From positions 1 to 37,097 of the forward strand of contig CAZGMC010000033.1 in the NCBI GenBank assembly GCA_964526565.1: a DNA stretch of 37,097 nucleotides. Direction: 5' to 3'. Below the pieces are notes generated by a model. The model was not told where the DNA came from. It made no database searches and saw only the letters and a program-made list of their open reading frames with translations. Origin of the DNA: CAZGMC01 sp964526565 (lineage in GTDB: Bacteria; Pseudomonadota; Alphaproteobacteria; DSM-16000; Inquilinaceae). Below, piece after piece: positions 14,460 through 22,005 of the stretch. The stretch's first letter is position 1. Every line of letters starts with the position of its first letter. The translations under genes and the position numbers were made by a program.

Positions 14460-14585
14460 ACACTTTCCGTGGCAGAGCGCATGCTGGACCGCTCCCTGTG
14501 CCTGGCGATGTTCGCCGGACTGGACGAGGAAAGCGTGGAGTATGTGTGCGACCGGCTGATCTCGGTGGTTCGCAGCGTGATGTGA
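14460..14585 (+). pseudogene. DegT/DnrJ/EryC1 aminotransferase C-terminal remnant
   Basis: A 41-codon frame, opened just after a stop codon, reads TLSVAERMLDRSLCLAMFAG, then LDEESVEYVCDRLISVVRSV and a stop. The pattern AERxxxxxLxLxMFxGLxEExVxYV is the usual C-terminal end of sugar aminotransferases of the DegT/DnrJ/EryC1/StrS family (about 370 residues when complete). The rest of the gene is missing. This family includes GnnB, the partner of GnnA-like Gfo/Idh enzymes such as the one at 1998-2948, though a link across 11 kb is only a guess. Confidence 0.5.
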
Positions 14586-14592
14586 CGCCGCA

Positions 14593-15378
14593 TTACTGCC
14601 CCTTGGTCGACCAGAGCTGGAAGATCTGCGCCGGGTGGTCGGAGAGGAGCTGGCCGTTGGCGACCTGCTGGCCTTGGTGCATGGAGAGGCGCTTGCTCAG
14701 GCTGCCGCGGGTCTTCTGCACGACGTAATCGATGTCCTGGGTGGCGAGCTGCCGGAAATCCTGGCTCAGCCGGTAGGCCGACGGATCGGTCCTGCGCACG
14801 TCCCACGACCCCGTCACGGCCGACCTGTGGCAGTTGAAGTCGCCGGCGACCAGCCAGTCGTCGCCGCCGACGACCTTCTTCACCGCCTCCTTGATCAGCC
14901 CCTTGGCCGACGATGCCGCCCGATACGACGAGTTGGCGTGGAGCGTGAACACCCACAGGCCGTTGGCCTTGACGCCGACCATGGGTCGCACCGCCGCCGG
15001 CGACCAGACGATGGCGTGCTCCAGCGCCGTCGGGTCGCTTTCGCCGATGACGATCACCGCCAGCGAGCAGCGCTCGTTGCCGCTGTCGCTCCTGGCCCAG
15101 GGATAGGTGAAGATGCTGGCCCTGTCCGAGCGGTTGACCTTGCGCGTCGCATACATGACCTTGGTCGTCGGGTGCTTCTTCCAGTCGGCGGCCGGGATCT
15201 TGCTGCACTCCTGCAGGCAGACGAAGCGGATCGTGCCGGCGATGCCCGGGTTCTGCAGATATCCCCACAAGGCACTGGTCTTCGGGCCGAACTGGCCGCC
15301 GGCCCCCTGCATGTTCCAGCTCAGCACATACGCCGCCGCCGACTTGTCCTGGCTGTACGCGTTCTGCCCGTTGGCCAT
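14593..15378 (-). CDS. CdtB-like endonuclease/exonuclease/phosphatase protein
   Basis: A 261-residue EEP-fold protein. Motifs in order are YVLSWNMQGAGGQFGPK (WNxQG, typical of CdtB), FVCLQECSK (metal Glu), LWVFTLHANSSYRAASSAK (catalytic His), DDWLVAGDFNCHRSAV (GDFN), DIDYVV and LLSDHPAQIFQLW (SDH). The WN-QG start, length and spacing resemble the DNase subunit of cytolethal distending toxin more than housekeeping nucleases. No signal peptide, CdtA/CdtC or typhoid-toxin-like partner is seen. AAGGA lies 9 bases before the ATG. It may be a secreted effector, an antibacterial nuclease or a cytosolic phosphodiesterase. Confidence 0.72.
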   Translation of the reverse strand: MANGQNAYSQDKSAAAYVLSWNMQGAGGQFGPKTSALWGYLQNPGIAGTIRFVCLQECSKIPAADWKKHPTTKVMYATRKVNRSDRASIFTYPWARSDSGNERCSLAVIVIGESDPTALEHAIVWSPAAVRPMVGVKANGLWVFTLHANSSYRAASSAKGLIKEAVKKVVGGDDWLVAGDFNCHRSAVTGSWDVRRTDPSAYRLSQDFRQLATQDIDYVVQKTRGSLSKRLSMHQGQQVANGQLLSDHPAQIFQLWSTKGQ

Positions 15379-15714
15379 TTTCGGTATTCCTTCGCTGCGT
15401 CCGATCGATTGCGACGGAAGGCATATACCCGAACTTATGGTGCGACAAGATGTGGTGGCCGCGCTTTTACGCGAGTACCGGAGGCCGGCCCCATTTCCGG
15501 CAGATCATGCACGCCGTACGGGCCGCATCGGTTGCGCGCTGTGCCCCCGGTTCCGACGTTTGCCCCGATCCGTGCCGAGCGCCGCCTTCCGCCCGTTCGC
15601 TTGACAGCTGCAGCGGATGAACCGACTCTGCACACAGGTTGCCTGACCGTCGCCAGCCCGGCCAGGCCGTTTCCACCATGCCGGCGGCGGAACGGACAAG
15701 GGAGTCGCGGGACC
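15379..15714. other. 336-bp intergenic region between divergent genes
   Basis: No gene or RNA is recognisable. It separates the minus-strand CdtB-like gene from the plus-strand helical-repeat gene and must hold both promoters. On the minus strand TTGTCG (15448-15443) precedes an AT-rich TATATG (15427-15422), but the 15-base spacing is poor. Confidence 0.4.
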
Positions 15715-16506
15715 ATGATCGCGGCACTGCCACAGACCGAGGCCGTCGACCTGTTCAACCGGTTTTTCGGGGTGGATGCCCGGGCCCAGGCGGCCGTGTG
15801 GGACCGGCTCGCCTGGGAGCAGGCGGCCTGGCGCCTGCGCCAGTTGGACCGCCGGCTGGCGAGCGACTTCGTGACCAAGGTGTCGCTGGCCGGCGTCCTG
15901 CTGCGCCTCGGCCGGCGCGCGGAGGCGGTGGACGCGCTGTCGGCCGCCCATGCGCTGCGCCGGCGCGAGCTCGTTCCCGCCCAGTCCCTGCTGGCCATCC
16001 TGTTCGCCACCCTGGGCCGGATGGACGCGGCGCGGCAGGTGCTTGACGAGATCATCGCCGACCCGGCGCTGCGCGTTCAGGCCCCGGCCGTGAACAACGC
16101 CGCGTATCTGGCCTTCCTGTCCGGCGATGTCGCGTACCTGACGGAGCTCACCCGGCTGTCCGAGGGCCACGACGACGGTCATGTGCCCTTGATCCTGCTC
16201 GACGTAATCCAGGCTAGCGGCCTGGCCGACCAGTTGAAGGGCCACCAGGCCATCGTCCGCGCGGTCATCGGGCCGGCCCAGTGCTGGATCGACATCACCA
16301 TTATCGATGACGGCGACTGGCCGCCGATGGTCGCTCTTCTCTCCTTTCTTCAGGCCGATCCGAAAACCCGGCGAAGCCTGGAACGGGATCTCGTCGACCG
16401 GCTGGCCGATTTCTACGAAGCGTCCGGAAAGCCGCCGGGCGCCTACATCCCGTATTTCGGAACGCACTTAATTCCGCTGCCGGAATGCGAGGCTGTGGCG
16501 ATATGA
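15715..16506 (+). CDS. helical-repeat (TPR-like) protein, hypothetical
   Basis: A 263-residue soluble protein without signal peptide. The middle (about residues 55-140) has TPR-like helix pairs with typical small and aromatic spacing: VSLAGVLLRLGRRAEAVDAL, then LLAILFATLGRMDAARQVLD and VNNAAYLAFLSGDVAYLTEL. The C-terminal 90 residues contain an aromatic, proline-rich end (GAYIPYFGTHLIPLPE). GGGAG lies 10 bases before the ATG at 15715; the open frame upstream has no support. Function is unknown; TPR-like proteins act as scaffolds. It stands as a single gene before an AT-rich gap. Confidence 0.65.
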   Translation: MIAALPQTEAVDLFNRFFGVDARAQAAVWDRLAWEQAAWRLRQLDRRLASDFVTKVSLAGVLLRLGRRAEAVDALSAAHALRRRELVPAQSLLAILFATLGRMDAARQVLDEIIADPALRVQAPAVNNAAYLAFLSGDVAYLTELTRLSEGHDDGHVPLILLDVIQASGLADQLKGHQAIVRAVIGPAQCWIDITIIDDGDWPPMVALLSFLQADPKTRRSLERDLVDRLADFYEASGKPPGAYIPYFGTHLIPLPECEAVAI

Positions 16507-17133
16507 TTTTTCCTGAAGATATCTTCGCTTACGGCATGACGCTAACAACAGCCGCCGACATGTAACACAGAATGTTCCGATCGCGCTTTGGATGCGGTTA
16601 AACTTTTTAAATCAATTCAAGGCATAGATGTATGAGTATGCCTTGAGCATGAGCAGGATCATGAGCAAGTGTAACTTGACAACACAATCAAGTGGCTTGG
16701 ATGATATAAATAGTTAATTTCAATTTTTATTTGCCTAGCACTTTACAGTTCATTTCACGGCAATCCGATTCTTGCAAGATACGCAGCAAACCTTTGGGAT
16801 ATATCCTCTCTATATAGCGAAGCTAATCTGCATACAAAATCTTTCTTTCGTTTTTGCCGCTTGAATCTCTACCAAGTCTCGATTTACACGCCAAACATGG
16901 CATCATTAAAGATGCCTTTTCGAGAGCGTTGATCGCTGATCACTCGACTCATAGCACGTTTTAGATTGCATATATTGGGCCGCGGCGACAATACCCTTTT
17001 TGCGCCTTTTCCGACCGCAAAAATCTTGGAATCGAGGGGTGCCGGTAAATCAAGCACCACTGTCATCCCCCCGTCACACCCGCATGCTACCAAGCGTCTC
17101 CGGCGCCCCGCCCGCCACGCCACCACACCACCC
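16507..17133. other. AT-rich gap without recognisable genes
   Basis: A 627-bp interval. Bases 16507-17040 are strikingly AT-rich against the GC-rich surroundings, with no convincing reading frame. It holds a perfect palindrome GAAGATATCTTC (16515-16526) just after the preceding stop and a terminator-like hairpin at 16899-16920. It may contain the phosphonate operon promoter, a small RNA or remains of foreign DNA. Confidence 0.5.
16899..16920 (+). terminator. terminator-like hairpin in AT-rich gap
   Basis: GGCATC (16899-16904), ATTAAA loop, GATGCC (16911-16916), then TTTT. It is a short but perfect stem with a U-tail on the plus strand. It is 393 bases past the nearest upstream stop codon, so it could end a long 3' UTR or an uncharacterised small RNA. 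Confidence 0.35.
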
Positions 17134-18711
17134 ATGCCTTCCCCACCGCGGCCCACCCGCCCCAACATCCTCCTGATCACCGCTGACCAGTGGCGCGGGG
17201 ACTGTCTCGGTGCGCTGAACCATCCGGTCGTGCAGACCCCGAATCTGGACCGGCTGGCGGCCGACGGCGTCCTGTTCACCCGGCACTACACCCAGGCCAC
17301 GCCGTGCGGGCCGGCGCGGGCCTGTCTGCTGACCGGGCGGTACCTGATGAACCACCGGTCGGTGACCAACGGCACGCCGCTCGATGCGCGGCATACCAAC
17401 CTGGCGCTGGAGGCGCGGCGGGCGGGGTATGACCCGACACTCTTCGGCTACACCGACACGACCGTCGACCCGCGCACCGTGCCGCCCGGCGATCCGCGTC
17501 TTTCCACCTATGAAAGCGTGCTGCCGGGAATGACGCCGGGGCTGGTGGTGCCGGAGGACCCGCGGCCGTGGCTCGCCTGGCTCGGGCGCCGCGGGCTGCC
17601 AGGAGAGCACACCGTCGACACCATCTACCGCCCGGTCCCGAACCATCCGGGTGCGGAGAGCCGCGGCGCCACCTTCCCGCCGCCGGTCTATGGCGCCGAG
17701 GACAGCGACACCGCCTTCGTCACCGGCGAGGCGCTGGCGTGGCTGTCGGTGCACCGCGACGCGCCGTGGTTCCTGCACCTGTCGCTGCTGCGCCCGCACC
17801 CGCCCTGGGTGGCGCCGGAGCCGTACAACGCCCTGTACGACCCGGCCGACGTGCCGGCGCCGCGGCGGGCCGCCTCCCTGGAGGCCGAGGCGGCGCAGCA
17901 CCCGCTGCTCGGCTGGCTGCTCGCCCGCATCCCGCGGCGCACCTGTTTCCCCGACGGCGCCGGCCCGGCCGCCCGTGCGGACGACCGCGACGTGCGCCAG
18001 GCGCGCGCCACCTATTACGGCCTGATGAGCGAGGTCGACCACCATCTGGGCCGGCTGTTCGCCTGGCTGCGCGACACCGGCCAGGACGACCGCACCCTGA
18101 TCGTCTTCACCAGCGACCACGGCGAGCACATCGGCGACCACTACCTGTTCGGCAAGGTCGGGTACTTCGACCCGGCCTTCCACGTCCCCCTGATCGTCCG
18201 CCCGCCCGCCGCCGGTGTTCTCCGCGGCGCCGGGCGCGGCCGTCGCGTCGACGCCTTCACCGAGGCGGTCGATGTGGTGCCGACCATCCTGGAGCAGATC
18301 GGCGTGCCGGTGCCGCCGCAGCTCGATGGCGAGTCGCTGGCCCCGTTCCTGCGCGGCGAGGATCCCGAGGCTTGGCGCACCGCCGCCTTCTGGGAGTACG
18401 ACTTCCGCGACGTGCGCGACTTCGGCGCCGAGCGGGCGCTGAACCTGAAGCCCGACCAGTGCGCGCTGGCGGTGCTGCGCGGGCCGCGCTACAAGTACGT
18501 GCACTTTGCCGGGCTGCCGCCGCTGTTCTTCGACCTGGCCGACGACCCGGACGAATTGCACGACCGCGCCCGCGACCCCGCCCTGCTGCCCCTGATCCTG
18601 GAGCTCGCCCAACAGATGTTGTCCCGGCGCATGATCCACGCCGACCGCGAGCTCGCCAACCGGCACGCCGGCCCCGGCGGGCTGGCCGACTGGCGCGGGC
18701 CGCGGCGATGA
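17134..18711 (+). CDS. phosphonate monoester hydrolase / arylsulfatase-type enzyme
   Basis: A 525-residue alkaline phosphatase superfamily enzyme. PNILLITADQWRGDCLG (metal Asp), PCGPARACLLTGRY with Cys58 in the CxPxR signature that is converted to formylglycine, and TSDHGEHIGDHYLFGKVGYF (metal Asp/His) are all present. The overall pattern fits phosphonate monoester hydrolases and choline-sulfatase-like enzymes. Position decides: it is translationally coupled (ATGA) to phnW and phnX, so it probably releases 2-aminoethylphosphonate or a related phosphonate from monoesters. No ribosome site precedes ATG 17134, so initiation may be leaderless or weak. No signal peptide is present, so it is cytoplasmic. 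A formylglycine-generating enzyme is not in the window. Confidence 0.85.
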   Translation: MPSPPRPTRPNILLITADQWRGDCLGALNHPVVQTPNLDRLAADGVLFTRHYTQATPCGPARACLLTGRYLMNHRSVTNGTPLDARHTNLALEARRAGYDPTLFGYTDTTVDPRTVPPGDPRLSTYESVLPGMTPGLVVPEDPRPWLAWLGRRGLPGEHTVDTIYRPVPNHPGAESRGATFPPPVYGAEDSDTAFVTGEALAWLSVHRDAPWFLHLSLLRPHPPWVAPEPYNALYDPADVPAPRRAASLEAEAAQHPLLGWLLARIPRRTCFPDGAGPAARADDRDVRQARATYYGLMSEVDHHLGRLFAWLRDTGQDDRTLIVFTSDHGEHIGDHYLFGKVGYFDPAFHVPLIVRPPAAGVLRGAGRGRRVDAFTEAVDVVPTILEQIGVPVPPQLDGESLAPFLRGEDPEAWRTAAFWEYDFRDVRDFGAERALNLKPDQCALAVLRGPRYKYVHFAGLPPLFFDLADDPDELHDRARDPALLPLILELAQQMLSRRMIHADRELANRHAGPGGLADWRGPRR

Positions 18712-19868
18712 CCGACCCGATCCTGCTCACCCCCGGCCCGCTGACCACGGCGGCCGCAACCCGCGAAGCTTTGCTGCACGACTGGGGCTCGTGGGACACC
18801 GACTTCCGCGCGCTGACAGCCCGCGTCCGCGCTCGCCTGCTCGATATCGCCGGCGCCGCTGGCACCCACACCTGTGTTCCCATCCAGGGCAGCGGCACCT
18901 ATGCCGTGGAGGCGGCCCTGGGCACGCTGGTGCCGCGCGGCGGCAAGGTGCTGGTGCTGTCCAACGGCACCTACGGCCGGCGCATGGCCCGCACCTGCGC
19001 CGTGATCGGCCGCACCCACGCGGTCTCCGAGACACCCGAGGACGCGCCGCCCGACCCGGCCGCCGTCGCCGCTCGCCTGCGCGCCGACCCGACGATCACC
19101 CATGTCGGCGCGATCCACTGCGAGACCGGCACCGGCCTGCTCAATCCCCTGGAAGAGATCGCTGCCGCAGTGGCCGAGGCCGGCCGGGCGCTGATCGTCG
19201 ATGCCATGAGCACGTTCGGCTCGCTGCCGCTCGACCCGGTGCGGCTGCCGGCGCAGGCGGTGGTCGCCTCGGCCAACAAGGCGCTGGAGGGCGTGCCGGG
19301 GTTCGGCTTCGTCATTGCGGAGCGCGCGGCGCTGGGCGCGGCGGCCGGCAACGCCCACTCGCTCAGCCTCGACCTGCACGACCAGTGGACGTACATGGAG
19401 CGCTCCGGCCAGTGGCGCTTCACGCCGCCGACCCACGTTGTCGCCGCGCTGGACCGGGCGCTGGACCTGCACGCGGCGGAGGGCGGCACGGCGGCGCGCG
19501 GCGCCCGCTACGCCCGCAACTGCGCCGTGCTGGTCGAAGGCATGCGCCGGCTCGGGTTCACGACCTTCCTGCCGGACGCGCTGCAGGCGCCGGTGATCGT
19601 GACGTTCCACACGCCGTGCGACCCGGCCTACCGGTTCGACGGGTTCTACGACGCGCTGAAGCGCCGCGGCTACATCATCTACCCGGGCAAGACCACCGAC
19701 CTGGACACGTTCCGCATCGGCTGCATCGGTGCCCTGGACGAGGGCCACATGCGCGGTGTCGTGGCCGCCGTGGCCGCGGCGCTGGAGGAACTCGGCGTGT
19801 CCGACCTGACCCCGGTCGGGCCGGCCGGAACGGAGGCGGCGCGCACGGCGCCGGCGATGCCGTCATGA
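18708..19868 (+). CDS. phnW: 2-aminoethylphosphonate-pyruvate transaminase
   Basis: A 386-residue PLP enzyme that moves the amino group of 2-aminoethylphosphonate to pyruvate, giving phosphonoacetaldehyde and alanine. Family marks are the N-terminal ILLTPGPLTTAAATREALL, then WDTDF, GSGTYAVEAALGT (PLP phosphate region), IVDAMSTFGSLPLD (PLP ring Asp) and SANKALEGVPGFGFVI with the Schiff-base Lys at about residue 191. The C-terminal domain has RGYIIYPGKTTDLDTFRIG. It begins inside the stop of the hydrolase (ATGA) and ends inside the start of phnX, so all three are one transcript. The roughly 20 C-terminal residues are low complexity. Confidence 0.93.
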   Translation: MTDPILLTPGPLTTAAATREALLHDWGSWDTDFRALTARVRARLLDIAGAAGTHTCVPIQGSGTYAVEAALGTLVPRGGKVLVLSNGTYGRRMARTCAVIGRTHAVSETPEDAPPDPAAVAARLRADPTITHVGAIHCETGTGLLNPLEEIAAAVAEAGRALIVDAMSTFGSLPLDPVRLPAQAVVASANKALEGVPGFGFVIAERAALGAAAGNAHSLSLDLHDQWTYMERSGQWRFTPPTHVVAALDRALDLHAAEGGTAARGARYARNCAVLVEGMRRLGFTTFLPDALQAPVIVTFHTPCDPAYRFDGFYDALKRRGYIIYPGKTTDLDTFRIGCIGALDEGHMRGVVAAVAAALEELGVSDLTPVGPAGTEAARTAPAMPS

Positions 19869-20710
19869 CGGCGTGGCGCCCCCATGCCGGGCCGGTGCGG
19901 GCGGTGGTGTTCGACTGGGCCGGGACGACGGTGGACTTCGGCTCGCTGGCGCCGGTGCGGTCGGTGACGGCCGTGTTCGCCGCGCTCGGCGTCACCGTCA
20001 CCGCGGCCGAGGCGCGCGGGCCCATGGGCCTGCCCAAGCGCGACCACCTGCGCGCCATGCTGGCCATGCCGGCGCTGGCCGAGCGCTGGCGCGCCGCCCG
20101 TGGCAACGATCCGGACGAGGCTGCCGTCGACGCCCTGTACGCCCGCTTCGAGCCGCTCCAGGTGGCGGTCGTCGCCGGCTCGGCCGCGCCGATCCCCGGC
20201 ACACTCGAGACGGTGGCGGCGTTGCGTGCCCGCAGCATCGCCATCGGCTCGACCACCGGCTATTCGCGCGCGGTGATGGAGGCGCTGGCGCCGGCCGCGG
20301 CGCGGCTCGGCTACGCGCCCGACAGCATCGTCTGCCCCGACGACGTGCCGGCCGGCCGGCCGGCGCCGTTCATGGCGTGGCGCTCGCTGATGGACCTGGG
20401 CGCCTGGCCGGCCGCCGCCTGCATCAAGGTCGACGACACCGCCCCCGGCATCGCCGAGGGCCGCAACGCCGGCATGTGGACCGTCGGCGTCCGCCGCACC
20501 GGCAACCTGTTCGGCCTGGACGAGGCGGCCGTCGCCGCCCTGCCACCCGACGAGCTGGCCGCCCGCGACGCCGCCGCCGACCGCGCCCTCCGCGACGCCG
20601 GCGCCCACTTCACGATCCCCGGCATCGCCGACCTGATGCCGGTCATCGCCGAGATCGAGAATTCCGGGGACACAAACCTCGAGAATTCCGGGGACATAAA
20701 CCTGAATTGA
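19865..20710 (+). CDS. phnX: phosphonoacetaldehyde hydrolase (phosphonatase)
   Basis: A 281-residue HAD-superfamily enzyme that cleaves the C-P bond of phosphonoacetaldehyde to acetaldehyde and phosphate. VVFDWAGTTVDFGS holds the nucleophile Asp17; GPMGLPKRDHLRAML holds the Schiff-base Lys58 diagnostic for PhnX. IGSTTGYSRAVMEAL and KVDDTAPGIAEGRNAGMWTV complete the HAD motifs. It is coupled to phnW by an ATGA overlap and closes the phosphonate operon. The last 17 residues (ENSGDTNLENSGDINLN) come from a 24-bp tandem repeat that has extended the reading frame past the normal end near MPVIAEIE. Confidence 0.93.
   Translation: MTAWRPHAGPVRAVVFDWAGTTVDFGSLAPVRSVTAVFAALGVTVTAAEARGPMGLPKRDHLRAMLAMPALAERWRAARGNDPDEAAVDALYARFEPLQVAVVAGSAAPIPGTLETVAALRARSIAIGSTTGYSRAVMEALAPAAARLGYAPDSIVCPDDVPAGRPAPFMAWRSLMDLGAWPAAACIKVDDTAPGIAEGRNAGMWTVGVRRTGNLFGLDEAAVAALPPDELAARDAAADRALRDAGAHFTIPGIADLMPVIAEIENSGDTNLENSGDINLN
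20657..20704. repeat. 24-bp tandem repeat extending phnX
   Basis: Two copies of GAGAATTCCGGGGACACAAACCTC/G (20657-20680 and 20681-20704), differing at one internal base and the last. Together they add LENSGD-type residues to the PhnX C-terminus. The sequence overlaps dispersed repeat copy B and marks the left border of the lower-GC island. Confidence 0.85.
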
Positions 20711-20712
20711 CG
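20690..20712 (+). repeat. dispersed repeat, copy B
   Basis: GGGGACAT, 4 variable bases (AAAC), then CTGAATTGACG; all 19 fixed bases match copy A at 13703-13725. It spans the phnX stop and lies at the junction between host-type DNA and the ars/pst island. Confidence 0.6.
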
Positions 20713-20734
20713 AATGGATGGGCCGCGGCCGGGA

Positions 20735-21139
20735 TCAGCCGGGGGTCAGTCCAGTCCACCGCCGCCCTGCGACTCGCCGGATGTGTCCCCTGATCTGGTC
20801 ACGCGCCGTGCGGAAGGCGGCCGTGTCGCCTCCAGCCGGATCGGCAATCGGCCAGTGCAAGCGTCTCACAGGGCCCGGCACGAAGGGGCAGACCTCTTCG
20901 GCGCAGAGCGTCACGATCAGATCGGCCGTTTCGGGCGAAACCTCGGTCAGCGGCTTGGCGCGATGACCGGAGATGTCGATGCCCGCCTCGGACAGGGCTT
21001 CGACTGCCAGAGGGTTGAGTTACGCGGGGGAAAAACCCGCGCTTGCCACCTCGACCTCAGCCGGCAGGATCGCGCGAGCGAGCCCTTCGGCCATCTGGCT
21101 GCGGGCGGAATTGGCGACGCAGAGAAACAGGATGCGCAT
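20735..21139 (-). pseudogene. arsC: thioredoxin-type arsenate reductase with in-frame stop
   Basis: Reading from ATG 21139: MRILFLCVANSARSQMAEGL, with Cys7 in the CX5R phosphatase loop, then VEVASAGFSPA, then TAA at codon 40 (21022-21020), then LNPLAVEALSEAGIDISGHR and LIVTLCAEEVCPF in the same frame to a TGA at 20735. The parts after the stop are a clear continuation of the low-molecular-weight phosphatase-type ArsC, including the downstream Cys pair region. So one nonsense codon truncates a 134-codon gene to 39 residues. UGA recoding is ruled out because the codon is TAA. It follows usp by 2 bases as the last gene of the ars operon. Arsenate reduction by this gene is probably lost. Confidence 0.82.
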
Positions 21140-21141
21140 AA

Positions 21142-22005
21142 TCAGTCCTCATTGTTCTGGAACGGCACCATCAGCACGGGGCGGCGCGCGATTTCGCATA
21201 AGACGGCGGCGGTCGAGCCGATCGCCATGCTCTCCACCCACTTCCGCCTGTGCTTGCCGATGACAATCAGATCGGCGTCGCGGTCAGCGGCGGCCTTGGC
21301 GATCGCCTCGGATGGCTTGCCGGTTTCTAGATGTATCTCGGCCTTGCCACCGGCAGTGGTGATCTCTTGCGCGATGGTGCCCAGCGCGGCACGCGCCATC
21401 ACCGGCCAGCGCGCATAGCGGGCCGATTCATCCGGACTGATGACATGCAGCAAATCGACGACGCCCGCATGAGCGCCGAGTTTGGCCGCCGCTGTTTCCG
21501 CAGCATGCGCCTCAGGTGAGAAATCCGTTGCCAGCAGGAGCCGCCGCAAGCCCGCGTGACATGTGCGCTCGCAGGCAGCATCGCCGTCCTTGCCCGTGGC
21601 CTCGATCCATTCAAGACGGACCGGCAGGCAGCTGAGGCGGATTACCTCGCGTGCGACCGAGCCAAGGAACAGGCCGCGGATCATGTTCTGCCCGCGCGAG
21701 CCGATCACGATCAGGTTGGCGCCGTGTTCTCTTGCGGCTTGCAGGATATCCTTTGCCACCTCGCCGGCGGCGCGTATGTCGATGTCGACCTCCAGTCCCG
21801 CCTCGCGCAGCGGCTCGGCGCATCCCCGCAGCCAGTCCTCCAGCGCGTCCTTGTGGCCGTATTCCGCTCCCTGACCGTAGCCCACCTTCACGACATGGGT
21901 CAGGATCACCCGAGACACACCCGTGTCGCGCAGGTCGGTCAGGCAATCGAGCAGCGGGCCTTGGGCCGCGGAGTAATCAAGGGAAATCAGTGCGGTTCTG
22001 AACAT
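21142..22005 (-). CDS. tandem universal stress protein (UspA type)
   Basis: A 287-residue protein with two Usp domains: residues 1-140 (LISLDYSAAQGPLLDCL ... NLIVIGSRGQNMIRGLFLGS) and 150-287 (LLLATDFSPEAHAAETAAA ... LIVIGKHRRKWVESMAIGST). Both halves keep the G-x2-R/K-x9-GS type ATP-binding turn. AAAGGAG lies 8 bases before its ATG, which overlaps the acr3 stop by one base (TGATG). Its place between acr3 and arsC shows co-expression with arsenite efflux. The role within ars operons is not established; oxidative or metal stress protection is a plausible guess. Confidence 0.88.
   Translation of the reverse strand: MFRTALISLDYSAAQGPLLDCLTDLRDTGVSRVILTHVVKVGYGQGAEYGHKDALEDWLRGCAEPLREAGLEVDIDIRAAGEVAKDILQAAREHGANLIVIGSRGQNMIRGLFLGSVAREVIRLSCLPVRLEWIEATGKDGDAACERTCHAGLRRLLLATDFSPEAHAAETAAAKLGAHAGVVDLLHVISPDESARYARWPVMARAALGTIAQEITTAGGKAEIHLETGKPSEAIAKAAADRDADLIVIGKHRRKWVESMAIGSTAAVLCEIARRPVLMVPFQNNED

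Noticed and set aside
16884..17279. A 131-codon minus-strand frame across the AT-rich gap
   Set aside because: Its composition changes abruptly halfway and it overlaps the hydrolase start; no family resemblance.
17568..19868. A 766-codon plus-strand frame reaching phnW
   Set aside because: The first half is an Arg/Pro-rich shadow of the hydrolase gene; the real phnW starts at 18708.
21020..21022. Selenocysteine or other recoding in arsC
   Set aside because: The codon is TAA, not TGA, and homologues have no Cys at this position.
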